A stretch of 64,000 nucleotides of DNA from Corylus avellana (GCF_901000735.1 NC_081542.1:13632729-13696728); one strand, 5' to 3'. Positions 38,616-52,635 are shown, numbered from the stretch's first letter. Numbers and translations: made by a program. Notes: generated by a model not told the origin, from the sequence alone.

Positions 38616-38910
38616 GGGAAAAATCTACTTTACCCCTTGAAATTTAAGGGGTTTTTCAATTTGAAATCTAAAGTTTAAAAATTGGCAATGTACCCCCTTA
38701 TTGTTTCAAAAATTTTCAATTTAAACCTTCCGTTACTAATTTCCGTCAAATTGGACGGAAATCTATAAAATTACGCAATTACTCTCAAGCATTTTTTTTA
38801 AAAAAATTTCGTCCAATTTAATGAAAATTAATAACGGAAGGTTTAAATTGAAAATTTTTTAAACATTAAGGAGTACATTGCCAATTAGGGGGGTAAAGTA
38901 GATTTTCCCC
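38616..38910. mobile_element. Long-TIR element, 295 bp, with perfect 9-bp duplication
   Basis: The flanks taaatatat at 38607-38615 and 38911-38919 are identical. The ends gggaaaaatctactttaccc and gggtaaagtagattttcccc are inverted repeats, and the arms continue inward (aattggcaatgtaccccctt against gagtacattgccaatt), so nearly the whole element folds on itself. It is noncoding, of the MULE-MITE type. Confidence 0.9.
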
Positions 38911-38919
38911 TAAATATAT

Positions 38920-41900
38920 TGTTCCGTCAATTAAAGTTTTTTAATGGTGAAACAATATTTACACCATCATAAACTGTAATAAAATAAAATTTAAATTGTG
39001 GGGTATGATATTAACATGCTATTCTTAGAATGAATGTTTATAAAGATTTGTCTGATTTTTTAATTTTAAACTTCGAGTTGAATATTGGAAGTTTGACTTT
39101 GTTTTCACTTTAGTCTATTAAATTCTAATTTGGTTAATATATTTAATGGATGATCCGGTTAATAGATGTAATCGGAGGGACCAAATTAAACGTGTATTAA
39201 TATTATGATAATGAAATTGACAAAATTCGAACTCAAGCAACTAAATTAAAGGGAACAAAAAGAAGTTGTTGTTAAAGTAATGATTAAGTGATTAAATTTA
39301 CATCTTCTTATTAGCTTAAGCTTTTGGGACAACTAGAAATTTAATAGCCGCATACCACTTTTTTATTTTATTTTATTTTTTATCTCACTTTTAGAGTTCC
39401 TTTTTCCCCTCTGCTCTTGCTCTGGCCCAAAAATATTTAGTTTCGAGCATGGATGTAGACCTAAGTCTAGCATTTTACTGATTATATATAGGCTAAATAT
39501 CATTTATATTGTGTGCCTTCATAAGGAATTTGTCGTCCAAACAGCCATTAATTTGGCATTCAATTGTGCGGGTGATTTTGATCCACCTTCATTTAGTGAA
39601 TTATTTTTTCTAAGCGCGTGCATTCATTGCTTTCCCTAGAGGGTAGTTGTCTAATATGAAATTTCTCTCCTGGACGTATGCTTCATGCAAGGTTGGGTGA
39701 GCGGCGCAGCACATCGACGAACGAATGGAGGCGATACAGAGGCTGAGCGGAGAGTATGAAGGAGGTCGGAGCTCTTGGTCTGGTCGGAAAGCACAACAAC
39801 AAAAACCATCGAAAAAAAACAACAAGAACAAGAAAAAAGAAACAAAGAAGAGGGAGGACAATGGAGAATGACCATATCTCCTCTGAGAGAAATCTCACAA
39901 AAGAGGTGGCTAATCTCACCAAGGAGATGGAAGAAAACCCAAGGTTTTTGGTAGCTCTCTCTCAACAAAAGATAGAGAGAGAGAAAAAAAAAAAAAGTGA
40001 TAGGTGATATAGAATTTACTAAATAGATTCTAGTTTTGGTGTCGAGTTAATTGATTTATCTAAGGTGTTACACTCATGAAGTTTAAAATGTACTAAAGTG
40101 ATATATCAAACTACCAAAGAGTGTCAAAAATGCCAATTTTTTTAGGAAAAAATATATATATAAAAAAAAGCCTTCTAAACTAACAGCCGTTTGCAATATA
40201 GCCTCACAATATTCAAAAAGGTATTAAAGTAGCTCAATAAAGTTCCAACATGTGACAAAATGGCCACTCCGTTAGTCAGCCCCGTCAATTTGGATGGAAA
40301 ACCGATCATCTGCCGTCCACGTTAGTATTTTTTGACTTGATCTTCTCAAAATTCCCTTATTGGGAAACTGTTATGCATCCTTAAAGAAAGCTCTCGCCAA
40401 ACTCTACCTCTCAAAACCATTCCATCGTCTACATCTCCTCATCCTTCTTAAAAAGGCTCTCGCCAAACCAACTTCGAAGATCATGTTCATTCTTTAGAGC
40501 TCGTCAATGATGGAGAAGGTTTCAAGTGTCCTTTACTCTTCTTAGGTTGCCCACTATTTACTATATCCCTCACTCCCACACAGTGAGCAGGACTCAATCA
40601 TGCATCTCTCTATTTGTTGCAATCATTTTCATATTAGCAAATAGACCGTGCATCCACCGAGCACACTTGTAAAAAAGGTTGTGAGTATTATACCAAATCT
40701 TGTGAAGACCAATATACCAGCATCCCTATAAGTGTCTCATTATGTCCCAACTCATTTGGTCACATCATATTAAGTATCTCTAACTCCTTTCGAGTCCAAT
40801 ATCTTAAAGTAATTCTTAACATTCACCAAAGCATGATATACCCACAATTATGTTGCAACACAAATTGCCGACAATATGTACAAACATAATACGAATATGT
40901 TGTCAAATAGTCTTCCCTTCACCCTCATGGTGGACAACTTTGATCCAATCACTTTCCTAGCAATGCCCCTTTAAACCGCATCATACATGGTCATAGACAA
41001 CATGCTAAAGTAGCAGACACTACAAACTCAACCTCGTGACATGGTTAAAGGCCACATAGGGCATAAATAAAGTAATTTACAATGACCTATGGGACTCATT
41101 GTGAGGAAGTAAGGATTTATTCACTCATCTACATTGTCAGTCGAACAAGCATATGTTATGGTGTACAAATCTTATATATTCTAGACACTACCCAAGTGCT
41201 TGACCTGAGTCCTCTATTTGCTCGCCACCTTTTGTGCCAAATTAAGGTTTCGTATCTTGATAATCACATGCAACATAGATTGTGGATTATCCATGCATGA
41301 TCTTAACAAAAATAAAGACCTCATCTTAGTCATAGGTAAGGTGACACATGTTTGTGTCAACAAACTCTATGCGCCACATAATCATCAAGGGACACAATGT
41401 CTCATTCTTACTCATTACCTAAGTGGCAGAGGCGATTACTCGTGTGAATGAGCCAACCTAAGCCTATCAACATACAAATTTACCATAACACCAAATACAT
41501 GGTGAATATGTGTGTGCTCTCCAAATACTCATAGATATGCCACAATAATTGTAGAACACATCACTACTATCATGTGCACAACGAATTTGGATCATCTTTG
41601 ATTCATCTGAACTGGAGTTGATCTTGGTCTATGCATAATAGACAACATCATCGTCTAGGAGATAAAACATATCATATGGCCAACTACAAACACTCAAACA
41701 AAAAAACTCAAGTACTGTTTTAGGACAATTTCTCTCTATGTGTAACTACAAATGTAGTGACTCTCATATAAGCGTGTGCTACTATAATAAATCAAAGATA
41801 TTCAACTTTCATCCGTAGTATGCCTTTATATCTCAATAAACCACCACAAAGTCGTCAACTTTAATTGTGACTTTTATGAGTTTTATCTTCGGCCAAACTC

Positions 41901-44770
41901 ACAATGTAACCTTAGATTTTAGTAAGCAAATTATATTACTACTTTAAGGCATCTAGGGAATCTCGTGTCCAGTGCAACATGTGAGATAACTAACTTTTTA
42001 ATCCATTTAGGGTAAAACGATTATGACTCAGTCCCTAAAGATAATCAATATAGGCTAGCTATTACCTCCAATGATTTGTCAACATCGCACTTCAAACTCG
42101 TTTCACAGAAGTGAAAGAAATCATGTTTAGCCTATAATAAAATTAAACCTTGTAACTCTCATGAACAAATCACAATAAAAAAATAAAAAATAAAAAAAAA
42201 ACCCAAAACTTTATGAGTCATCCTAGTCACAAAATTCAAAATATAAATTATTAGGTACTCTCCATCTCATTAATTGTTTGTGAGTTTTAAATATATACTA
42301 CTAGAAATCGTTAATCTTCAAACAATTTCATAAGACCTTTAGTCTGAACTAAATTTAACAAACCCATGTCCACCATCTCATAATAAGGATTAACATTCCC
42401 AAGGTGACAATTATCATTACAAGATAACCAAATTGTCAGCAACACTTGCAAAGCCTGAAGGACGAGTCTTTTATGTAAATATGGAGAAAGAGTTTAATTT
42501 GAAAAAAATATACTGTGAAATTGAAGAACAAATACATTTTTTAAAAAACCCCTATTTGATTCCATACCTTTTTTTTTTGGGTTTGGACGTACCAAGTATA
42601 TTTTACACTTCCCACAGTCATCGTTAAAGGTTCTTTTTTAGGTTTGACAATGGACTAGTGGAGATTATAGAAGGCCACGATTGATGCCAAATTGAGGACC
42701 TGTCTACTAATGGTCTTGTACATTTACTCTATTGTTTTATCTTTATCTTCCTCTATAAACATGTATGCTCTAATGCCATTGTAGATTTTTGTTAGAAAGT
42801 GAAAATCCAATGGAGGACAAAGTGAAAGACAAAGTCAGAGAGAAGTTGTATTCAACGATTTGACATACTCTATTTATAGAATGCAGTGTAACTCTTAGTG
42901 AAGATTTGCATTGTTTCTCTTTTCAATAACCTTCACATAAGTTATTACCTTTTATGGGGATGCCCACACTTGTTATGGCGTGATCATCATTGCATCATTT
43001 GTGGCGCGCACAGTCCACCACTATAAATAATGGCTACTCACGCACTCAAAAGCTATTGTTTTTCAAAAATAGATACACATGAGAACAACTAACAAGCTCT
43101 AATACAAATGTTAGAAAAATAATATATAGTGGGAATATAAATTTGGTGCATTTCATGCACCAAAACCAGAATATGATGAAGTTGTACCACATGCTTTTAA
43201 CTACTGGCCGGGTTCCATAATTTTCTTCTCCCGACAATAGAGCATGTTACTAAAGCGATACCCACAATATCCACAATCTAAATGGCTCACCATTCTCTTA
43301 AAACGAGAGAGAGAGAGAGAGAACCATTTTGATATTTTTAATTCACATGCTCGTTGTTGCACACACGCCATCTATAATGTTGTATCCCATTGTTTTAATA
43401 CACTTTTAGCATTAAAAACATAGAATCTCATTTAGTGTGTTGAGGACTAGCGTTCAACCATTCTTCCTCTAGGGTTGCCCACTAATGGACACCCTATTTA
43501 CTACATATTAAGATATCACTCGACTACTATCAATGGTGATGGTTCAGTGGCCTCAAGACAATTCTTATGTGATTAGGTAAACACTAGGGTATGAGTTCGA
43601 GTCCAGTAACAAGAATTTTCATGCTTAATTAGTGTTAATTACCTTGAGTCTCATTGATGTTTTGATAGGGTTAGGTTAAATATTGACTCAACTAGGCTTA
43701 AAGAAGCGCGAAAAAAAAAAAAAAAATCAAAAGTTTAAATTATTAGTTCGAGTCAATTGTATTATATTAACCACTATTTGGAGTTTTACCTATTTTTTAT
43801 TCAGAAATAAAGTAAGTCTTTGTATCTTTTCTTTTTTCTATTATAACAGAAAACACAACTCAGTTTGCATCGACTACAAGTTATCATCCAACAATGACAG
43901 CAATATTTTTTTTTAAAAAAGCAATATTTATTCAACCTCGACTTACTAGTGATTTATCCCAATTATAATAACAATATTTTTTTTTTTTAAGGGTGCTTTC
44001 TGCCTTTTGTTTTTAATTATAATATGACATAAAAAAATAAAAGAAATTTAGAGTATTTGTTGATATTTGTGTTTTAAAAAGGAGAAAATAAAAAGACACA
44101 AGAAAAAGGTTTAATGAAACAAAGCTGTCGGCCTTCGCTTATTTGGGCATTCATGGCACCACGCCAAAAAGAAAGACATCCCATCATCCATGTTTGGCTT
44201 TTGGAATTTCTTTCCTCGTTTACGTGTTTGTTTTCAGTGATTTTATTTGAAAAGGACGGTGCATGCCGCCTTCCTGCCTGCTTGCTATATTCATTCTCAC
44301 GTCAACAGATGTCGCTATATATATATATATAGATACATACGTTACTTCATAACGTATGTATCTGTCTTAGTGTCTTACGTACTGTCTACATTTGGAAGCA
44401 GGTACAAGCTACTACTTCTGCAGGTACCTATAGCTTGTAGATATATATGGCTTATTTTGGATAATTATTATATTATAATTATAATGTGTAAAAACTTCCA
44501 TACATTTGTTGATTAATCATCCATATTCAACTACCAATATGAAATTAATTCTGACTATAAACCATTCTAGGTGGAAAAATAACCTACCCTATCTCCATAT
44601 TTAGATTTAAAGTTGGTTTTTTTTTTTTTTTTTTTCTTTATTATTATTATTTTTATCGATGAGGACCAAGTGCGATGATCTATACGTATAGGTAAGAAGA
44701 TACTTGGGTAAGGTTATTCGGGTCCTACTTGAATCGGTGCCCAAACACCCCAACCTATCTTTGTATTTTG
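38920..44770. other. Repeat-rich intergenic DNA, no gene supported
   Basis: A degraded LTR-type end lies near 39230-39345 (gcttaagcttttgggacaac), in the opposite orientation to 25690 and 58950. The stretch 40400-42650 is less AT-rich and looks like an old, much-mutated transposon, but no reading frame survives and I cannot name it. A GA repeat lies near 43305-43322. At about 43535-43605 a short tRNA-like segment with gagttcgagtcc may be another SINE trace. Confidence 0.4.
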
Positions 44771-44779
44771 TTTTTTTAA

Positions 44780-45138
44780 GGAAAAAAATATAAAATTAGT
44801 CATTGTGGTTTAGCTGATTTACAATTAGCACGTTGTGGTATCAAAATGAACTCAAAGGTCCCTTAAGTATGCCAAAAAATAATTTAGTCCAAAGAATCAA
44901 ATTTTATCAACTTATTTAACAGATTCCATTAGTGTGAAACTAACTTAAATAATACAAGTATCACAATTTTATTAGCTCTAACGTTTCACTCTATTATAAT
45001 ATGTTAAGTTATTTAACGAAATTTGACCGTAGAAACTATTATTATTATTTTTTTGGCATACCTAAGGGATATTTGAGTTCATTTTAATATCACAAGGAGT
45101 TAATTGTATATCAAGTAAACCACATAAACTAATTTTGC
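44780..45138. mobile_element. Long-TIR element related to 23986-25040, ends ambiguous
   Basis: Left aaaattagtcattgtggttt and right aaccacataaactaatttt are inverted, and the left end resembles the end of the 1055-bp element (aaaattggtcattgtag). The flanks tttttttaa at 44771-44779 and 45139-45147 fit a 9-bp duplication, but they are homopolymer-rich, so the exact ends are uncertain. The arms continue inward with ggtcccttaagtatgcc against ggcatacctaaggg. Confidence 0.65.
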
Positions 45139-45147
45139 TTTTTTTAA

Positions 45148-46150
45148 ATCAAGATTTTCATGCTTGATCCATCAAGTGCAATACAAAAAAAATGAGAATA
45201 TTTAGGCAAATTCACACATTAGGGCTTATTCAAGAAAATGGACAAAATTTTCTTTTAATTTGATTTATTAAATTGATATTTGTCTTTATAACAAGTACGC
45301 TTACTAAAAATGTACGTAAAAATTATATATTTTTAAAAAGTAAATATTAATTTAATAGATTATTATTATTTTTTAAAAAAGCAGGAAAAGTAGCAAATAC
45401 TTTACTTACTCCATATGGGAAACCTGAAAAGTAATCAGAAGTGAAGCAAAATCCAAAAAAAAAAAAGCCGACCAGATTTATTTCTGCTGTGGTTGACCAA
45501 CCTGTTTCTGAGTCATTTTCGTGTAAAGGCGGGAGTACGGATACCGTTATTTGTTGTGGCATGGTAATGGGAGGGAGAGAGAGGTGGTGGTACTGTACAG
45601 ATTGAAGCAGAAGGGTATAAGTGTAAATAGCTGGAGAGGGGTACAATGGTAGATTATCGTGAAAACCGAGGCACAAAGATAAGTGCGCCAGACTGTCCCG
45701 CCAAGTCAAGCTCTCCTTCTCCGTCCGAGCTTCCCAATTGTTTCTCTCTCTCTCTCTCTCTCTCTTTACGGTCTTTGCAAGTGAAGTGGCACTTTTTAAC
45801 CTTCCCCTGGTCTCCACGCCAAAAGGGACAAAAAACCCGCAAAGTTACCCACATGACACTTTTTTTTTTACCATGGTTTGGGCCATCCCTGTTCGAAAGT
45901 GACACTAGAGTATTGTAATAAGAATAAAGGTTTTTTTTTTTATTATATATATATATATATATGTAATTTTATTTTTATTTTTCTAAGCTTAAACGAAAGA
46001 GTACTGCTATGTCTATTATTGAGATATGTGACAATATATATTATTTTACGTTTTAAAAAAAAAATTAAAGGCCGATAAACATTGTCACATTAACTTAGTA
46101 AGATGTGGTATAATATATAACAATTTGTAAATGAAAGTTTATAAATTCAA

Positions 46151-46184
<34 letters not shown>

Positions 46185-48296
46185 ATTGACTTATGCACTC
46201 ACAATATTTCTAATACTGTGAGTGCATTTGTAAGGTTATGTCTCACATTATATATATATTCTCCATATTTAACCCATCTCATTTTACAAATTAACCATTA
46301 AATTTATCGACTTATGTGGACTCCATATAAGTCAATGATGAACCTCACAAATTTAATGGTTTATCTATTGAATTTGTAAGAGAATATGTGTCAAATATGA
46401 AAAACTTATTGATGATATATATATATATATATATAGAAAAATAATGTACTTTAAATTTTTTTTCCCAAAAGTTAGTTACCAAGTAATGTGTCACTTTAAT
46501 AAATTGGGTTGACCATAAGAGGTAGTTTAGCCATCTCCAATCCGATCCTTAAGGGTGACCGAAACACTCATGTGGCTTGTGACTTGCACACAATGCAAGG
46601 TAGCCCTTCTCTCTCTCTTATGTATTATTGTGTTATTAACCATTATTTTAAATAAGTGATCCAAATTAAAGCTATTACACTAGACAGAGCACAATCCAAT
46701 TTGGATAGAGATATACGTAATAATATATATCCACTTTGGATACATAATTTATGGGTGAAATGTATTGATTGGCACATTGGCAGCCACTATACAATAAGCA
46801 GAAAAGTATTAAATGGGACCCCAACGTTTTTCATGCCATGCTGGAATATCTCCCAAGTCAAATTTGCTGAAAGTGGGCTGACGAAGACCTCAGTTATGTA
46901 TTTAAAGTTGTGATGAACCGACATTGGCCCATTGGGCACGTCCCGGCTACGAGGCATTGGTCGGCAATTATTGAACTAGCTAGGGTCATCATCTCCTCTG
47001 GTGGTCGATATGGGCAGTTGTTCAAATAAATGTTTCAACAAGGTTAGAGACCAATCACCTCCAAAAAAAATAAAATGAAAGACGTGATTTGACCCTTTTA
47101 TATCTCAGAATTTCGGACATTTCTGTCATTTCATAAGGCTTGGTGTCACATAACTTGCCCACCCGTGTTGACCGATTCCATCCAAAGTTGACGGCCCAAA
47201 CCGAGTCGGGAATCACCCGGAACAAAATAATGGTTCGTAAGAGCGAGTCGCGGTGAGTTAAAGTTTGGCGATTTGAATTATCATACCATACCAAAAGCCA
47301 TAACCCCATAAGCCTCTGTCCCCATACAAGTAAAAAAAAAAAAAAAATGAAGGGAAAAAAAAAAAATAACTAATAAAGCGACAAGAATGTAGCACTGACA
47401 AATGCCAACATAATAGTCCCTAAGAAGTAGTTTAATTGGTTGGGACCATGTATAATAAAGCGGAGATCACTAGTTCGAATCCCCTTCCCTCATTCTGTGC
47501 GAACTTGTCAAAAAAATAAAGACAGTTTTCCTCAAAATTTATTAAAAAAATGGACACGTGTTACTTTTATAGACTAGGTTGAAAAAAATTCCTCAAACTC
47601 GGTTTGGAGGAAAACTTTATCCAAAAAAAAAAAAAGCCAAACATAATAAATTGCAGACAAAGAGAGCAGTATGGTGTATAGATAAATTGGAAGGCAATTT
47701 CAAGAGAAGTGTAGCACCGTCATAAATGTGAAAAACTCCCATAAAGTCAAATACAAGTTAGTTGTACCTAAAATTTTGGTGGAGTTGTCTCAGTCAAACA
47801 CATGACAACGAGCTTGCAAGCTGTTCCTCATCAAGCTTCCAACTCATATTGGTCAACCCAACCAGATCTCCATGGACATCTTACCTTAAATAATGGAAAA
47901 AAAAGGCAAAAAAAGAAAAAAGATGCAGCACATGGAAAACTAGAGAAGATTAGCCATCTTTGCTGAATTTCATACAAGTCACCATCCCTTTTATTAAAAC
48001 AATCATGAAAGCAATACAAGAACATGCAAGTACAAGGAAATTCTGTTCGATTGGATTCGGCCGGACCCCAGAAAAATGCGGGAATGACAGGTAAAGAATA
48101 TTGTTACAACAAAATCCAGAGAAACTGATGATTCGAGACCATTATAATGAAATGACATTTCAGTCACCTCAAAATTGTACATGAAAACCAAAACGAAGTC
48201 TTTCAATTAGGACTTCCTGGCAATGAATGTGCAATGCTATAGGGAAAGCCATTCTAGTCCGAAAATGATGGCAGCCGCAAACAGATGATTCCGAGA
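45148..48296. other. Intergenic, with microsatellites and a SINE trace
   Basis: No gene supported. A CT array lies at about 45742-45766 and TA arrays at about 45943-45962, 46152-46180 and 46414-46434. A sequence at about 47421-47516 (tagtttaattggttggga, then agttcgaatccc and an A-rich end) is another member of the tRNA-derived SINE family without a clear target duplication. The part above 47640 grows less AT-rich toward the 3' end of the carrier gene. Confidence 0.45.
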
Positions 48297-51200
48297 CTAG
48301 ATGGCATTCAATCCAGCAAGCTTGCGTAGCTTTTCGCAAAGTATAAACGTAATTGTAGTCTGTGGACACAATCTTGCAAATATGGCAAGGCCCCTGATAA
48401 AATATAGAAGTTAGCTCCCTCATATTGTGCAAGACCACAAATAAAAAAATCTTTAGAACTTCTCTAAGCTGATGAGTTTCTGATTGTGAAGTTTCTCAGA
48501 CCCCAAAAACAGTTATGTGGTCAAGTTATAACATTGGAAGCCTAGTAGTAGAAATACATCTGAAACTTCATGACAAGCTTTGCCAAGAATATTGCAAAGA
48601 AGTAAAAATGTGCAAACGTGATAGATGGACCAAACTAGAGAGCATAGAATGTGAATGCTTGAACCAAAACTCACCCCTTGTAAAGGCCCCTAGGCCCTTC
48701 GGTGAGCAAAACCTGAAATTCACACAACCGCATTAGGCAAGAAAGATAAAGCTGTATGAAAAAAAATGAGAGAAATGTTCCGCCAGCATTACTCTTCAAA
48801 TATCAGTGTAGCAAGAGCCAACAGAAAGGCAAATGTATAAAATTAAAGCAAACAAAGAAAATAAAAAATTGAGAATACAAGCTCAAAATATAACAGAAAG
48901 CCAGTGCAGAATTTGCAGGTGGAGCAGCAAAGCAGCCTATAGTTTAGTGCATCAAACAATTTGGAAAATGCCTACATTTCAACAATACCATCTTAAGAAA
49001 AATCTCACTTAAGCTAAAACGGGGAAATCAACTACCAACACGTTGTCATGTCCTACTTCAATAGTATATTTTTTAGCCTATCAGACCATTCACAAAAGCC
49101 AACTTCTAGTTATCACCACTCATCCAATATTCTCTCTCAGCAAAATGTCCAGACCTGCCCCTGTAACAGAAACCTGACTGAAATCGACAGAAAAAGGCCT
49201 TGTGATATCAGCTAGTCAAAGTTTTTTTTGATAATTAAAAACAATTGCCAACAATAACAATCACACACACACACACTTACACATGTAGAAAGGAATGAAA
49301 TGATAGCATTGAATGTACAATGAAAATGAAAGCAAAGTCAAAATACCTGATATGCACAATGAAATCCATTTTTGTAGGTCCCAACTTCTTTAGATTCTTG
49401 TTGCAACATGAGACGGGTTTTAATCATATCCATGGGTGCAGTTATGAGGGTACTCACGGTGCCTGCAACTGTACTTGAGCTTCAAAAAGTGAAATATACA
49501 GTCAGCTATAAATGCAATAAATATATGAAACAAAGAATCTGCCCTACTTGGTATGCAACAACAGAATATGAGTGAGTGAGTATACTTTATGCATGTCTCA
49601 AACAGTGTTTAAATCAACAGGCTAGCTTTTTGAGTTCACCAGTTTATGAGCAAGCCTGGTTAGACACAATACATTAAAATCAACAGGCTAGCTTTTTGAG
49701 TTCACCAGTTTATGAGCAAGCCTGGTTAGACATAATACATTATAATGCTGTCAGTTCATATTTCTGATATACTATTTTATCTATGACCCAGAAAGAAAGA
49801 AATTATCTCTCTCATTTATTTTAGAATTAAAAAAAAAAATTTATTACGTTTTGTATATTAGTTTTTATATTGATTTTTTATTTTTTTATTTTTATTTTTT
49901 TAAATATTGATGTAAATAATCTTCATCATCCCATGACCTGCCAACTTTTACAACTTATATACACAGTCACGGTTCTCAGACCATGGAAAGATACTCTTTA
50001 ACTCGAATTGCAGAAATTGGCAGATCTACAGATAATAAGAAACCTAAGAGTAGTGCTATACATGAGATGAAGAGGAAATCCTTCTTCAAGTGGTGTCTGC
50101 TTGATCAAAATCTGCACATATAGGAAGTTGGAGAAAACCTTTAGTAAACAGAAAAAGGAAAGAACATAGATATTAAGACAAACATTCTTTTCAGATTACC
50201 AATCAAAATAATATTAACCATTCAGAAATGGTGGAAATTACTTTGTGGATATTCAAAGTGAAAAAGATCATGCTTAGAACTTGACCCGCTTGGATTCATC
50301 ATATGTTGCCAGCTGAGATGCAGTCAAACCAGCCGCCCTGGCCATAGCAGGGCCAACCCCCTTCCAGAGAGCTCTAATTCCCTCTTCAGAAACAATTCTT
50401 TGCAATTCTCCAATAGGTCCTCTTCTCAAGTTTGGATTCATTTGTAACCGTACCTGATGAAAGCAAAACTGATTTTTTCGATCAAATTCAAGAAGATTGG
50501 TTAAAATTCTTCTGACATGGTGGCATTACCTTTAGAACCTCAACTGGATTGGTAAGTGCAGTTGCAATGCCACCAGAGAATGCTCCAGATGCAATCTTAA
50601 CCAAGATATTGGTGGACCCGAAAGCCCAGTCACAAACATACTTCGAGGGTTCATACAAGCCTAAACGTAGACCACCATAAAGAACCGACCTTGTCAATGA
50701 AGGTGCCAATCCTAGATACATAGACCTGGGTCCTTCATTCTTCAATACTTGAACAAATAACTTTCCCTGTATAAATCCGTATATACAAAACCTCAGGGCA
50801 AAGTAATATGATAAACTAGATCATAATAATGAAAGAATACCAAAGAGTTAGCAAAATACCATTCCTGTCAAAGGACCTTTCTGGCCAACAAGTTGCATTT
50901 GCAGCCTAACCTTGAGTACATCTGCATTTCAATATGAGATAAATTCAAAACCTATAAATTCTTGATAACGTAGGAGAACTTTACTCAGATTAATTGCAAA
51001 ATTCGAAACCTATAAATTCAACAGGAATTCAATGAGTTCCCTTTATAATTTCTTGTTCTTCTTGATTTTTTATGTTATAGTTTCTTTAATAGATTATAAA
51101 ATTTTCAGAAGTCCTGACTTAACCTCACCGTCCAAAGAAAGTCTTGATCTAATGCCACCTTGCAATAAATTACATTGAGAATAGTTGCATCAAGATCCAT

Positions 51201-52635
51201 GACTCTGTCTTTACTTCAAATTCATACTTTTTTTGCCATTTCACATTTTTCAGTACTAAAGCATGGTTGCTAAGACAATAAAGAGCATTATCAGAAGAAA
51301 TTGAAATGCATAACTGTAGTTACTTTCTTTCTTTCACACAAAGATTCCCAGATTGTAAGATCAAAAGTCAGTGGGCCACCTTCAAATTCTTACTTGATCC
51401 GCTGCAAGGCCAGTAAACAATCCACTGATATGCTCCAAATGCAAGAATGAACCTTGACAACAGTACCTGACCACATAGATGGTCTTCTACCTCAACACAA
51501 GCAACTTGGAAATAATGTCTACAAAATTCCCAAAAGTCAAGGGGCTTATAGAAAGAGAACCATTACTCGTACTCTATACACACAAAATTGGATATTTTCC
51601 AAAATCCAATTCCCAAATCATACATTTAGACAAATTCTTTTTTCCAGTTAATATATTGCCATTAGCAGAGTTCTTATCCTCAGTTATAAATACGTATTCT
51701 GAGCCCAAAGCTTCACATTGTAATCTTCTCTCCAGATTTTCTTTTCTTCAGCAATAGTTATCTTCTTCCTTCGAGTTTTGTATGGCAAAAATGGCTGCTT
51801 CTAAGGCCACCAAGTTCATGGTTGTGGCTGTTCTTGCTGCAATGTTGCTGCTCATGTCCACTGAGGTGGCCATTGCAGTGCTTGATGGAGCAGCGTCAGA
51901 ACTTAAGCTTGGTTTGTAAAGAATTCCCTATGAACATCTTTCATGTAGTATCAAAACGACATCACGCTAAATCTTTCTATGCATTTTTAAAAGATGAAAT
52001 CTCTTTGCCGGCCGGTTTTCGAAATCTAAGTTTATCCATTTTGCTCAAGCTGCCTAGTAGCTATACATGTCGGCATGAACACCACCAGCTGATAGTGTTC
52101 TACAACAAATGCACATTTTCTTGCAATATATTATAAGTTCCAACCTTGTCTCAATCCACTTTATGGTCAAGTTCTGGTAGTTGAGCACAAATTTTAACAT
52201 TTTCGGCTAAACCCACCAGATTCAGCAGACATTTGCATTGAAACCTCAAACAGATCACAAAGCTGTGACCCCTTAAAAGAAATTTCAACAAAACCACCAG
52301 AAATCCTTCCTTAGACTTCAATTACATAAGCAACAACTATCCCTTAATAACATATTCAACATCCAAATCTATTACCCACTTTTTTAAATTCATTTATTGT
52401 CATACATATTCGGAGTTATTAACCACAATGTCAATAGCCCACCATGCATTGAGTTGCAACTAAACCATTTATTTCCCGCAAACATTACGAAATCATACAC
52501 ACAGATATGTAAGTATAGGAAAGGAAGAAGAACCTAGAGGATGGGTGACACCGGTGGCAACCGCAACAGAGAGCCCACTGGTACCAAAGTGATAGAATAT
52601 AACGGACGGCGAGACCACCCAACTTCGCTTTTCAT
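48297..52635 (-). CDS. Mitochondrial carrier (SLC25) family protein, with apparent 1-base frameshift in exon 1
   Basis: Eight exons: 52635-52534, 50921-50860, 50766-50530, 50453-50286, 50111-50062, 49479-49347, 48712-48675 and 48393-48297. Exons 2-8 join in frame. Such carriers move metabolites across the inner mitochondrial membrane. The three repeats carry HPLDVLKVRLQ, NPVEVLKVRLQ and APMDMIKTRLM. The protein resembles Arabidopsis At4g03115 throughout (for example SVLYGGLRLGLYEPSK), whose substrate is not firmly known to me. In exon 1 the first ATG (52635) opens a frame MKSEVGWSRRPLY that is one base out of register with the conserved HFGTSGLSVAVATGVTHPL. The exon is 102 bases where 103 are needed, and one extra T near 52597 would restore about 295 residues. 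It could be a sequencing error in the T run or a real inactivating change. Confidence 0.9.
49611..49742 (+). repeat. Tandem duplication, period 66 bp, in a carrier intron
   Basis: Two near-identical adjacent copies each contain ggctagctttttgagttcac and gagcaagcctggttagaca. They lie in the intron between exons 5 and 6 of the carrier gene. Confidence 0.9.
51782..51919 (+). CDS. Short signal-peptide-like reading frame, antisense within the carrier intron
   Basis: A plus-strand ATG opens a 45-residue frame: MAKMAASKATKFMVVAVLAA, a hydrophobic core and AIA-type cleavage region, then a short tail ending ELKLGL. This is a good secretory signal peptide. It is preceded by pyrimidine-rich sequence resembling a 5' leader. 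It could be the first exon of a small secreted protein (the start recalls lipid-transfer or arabinogalactan proteins), a relic inserted in the intron, or chance. No continuation exon was found and the gene family cannot be named. Confidence 0.35.
   Translation: MAKMAASKATKFMVVAVLAAMLLLMSTEVAIAVLDGAASELKLGL

Noticed and set aside
39610..39968. Overlapping minus-strand frames rich in Phe, Leu and Cys
   Set aside because: They come from a purine-rich stretch with A runs on the other strand; no domain, splice signal or conserved motif was seen.
45347..45817. 156-residue minus-strand frame
   Set aside because: It covers a CT microsatellite and poly(T)/poly(A) tracts, and its composition follows the repeats.
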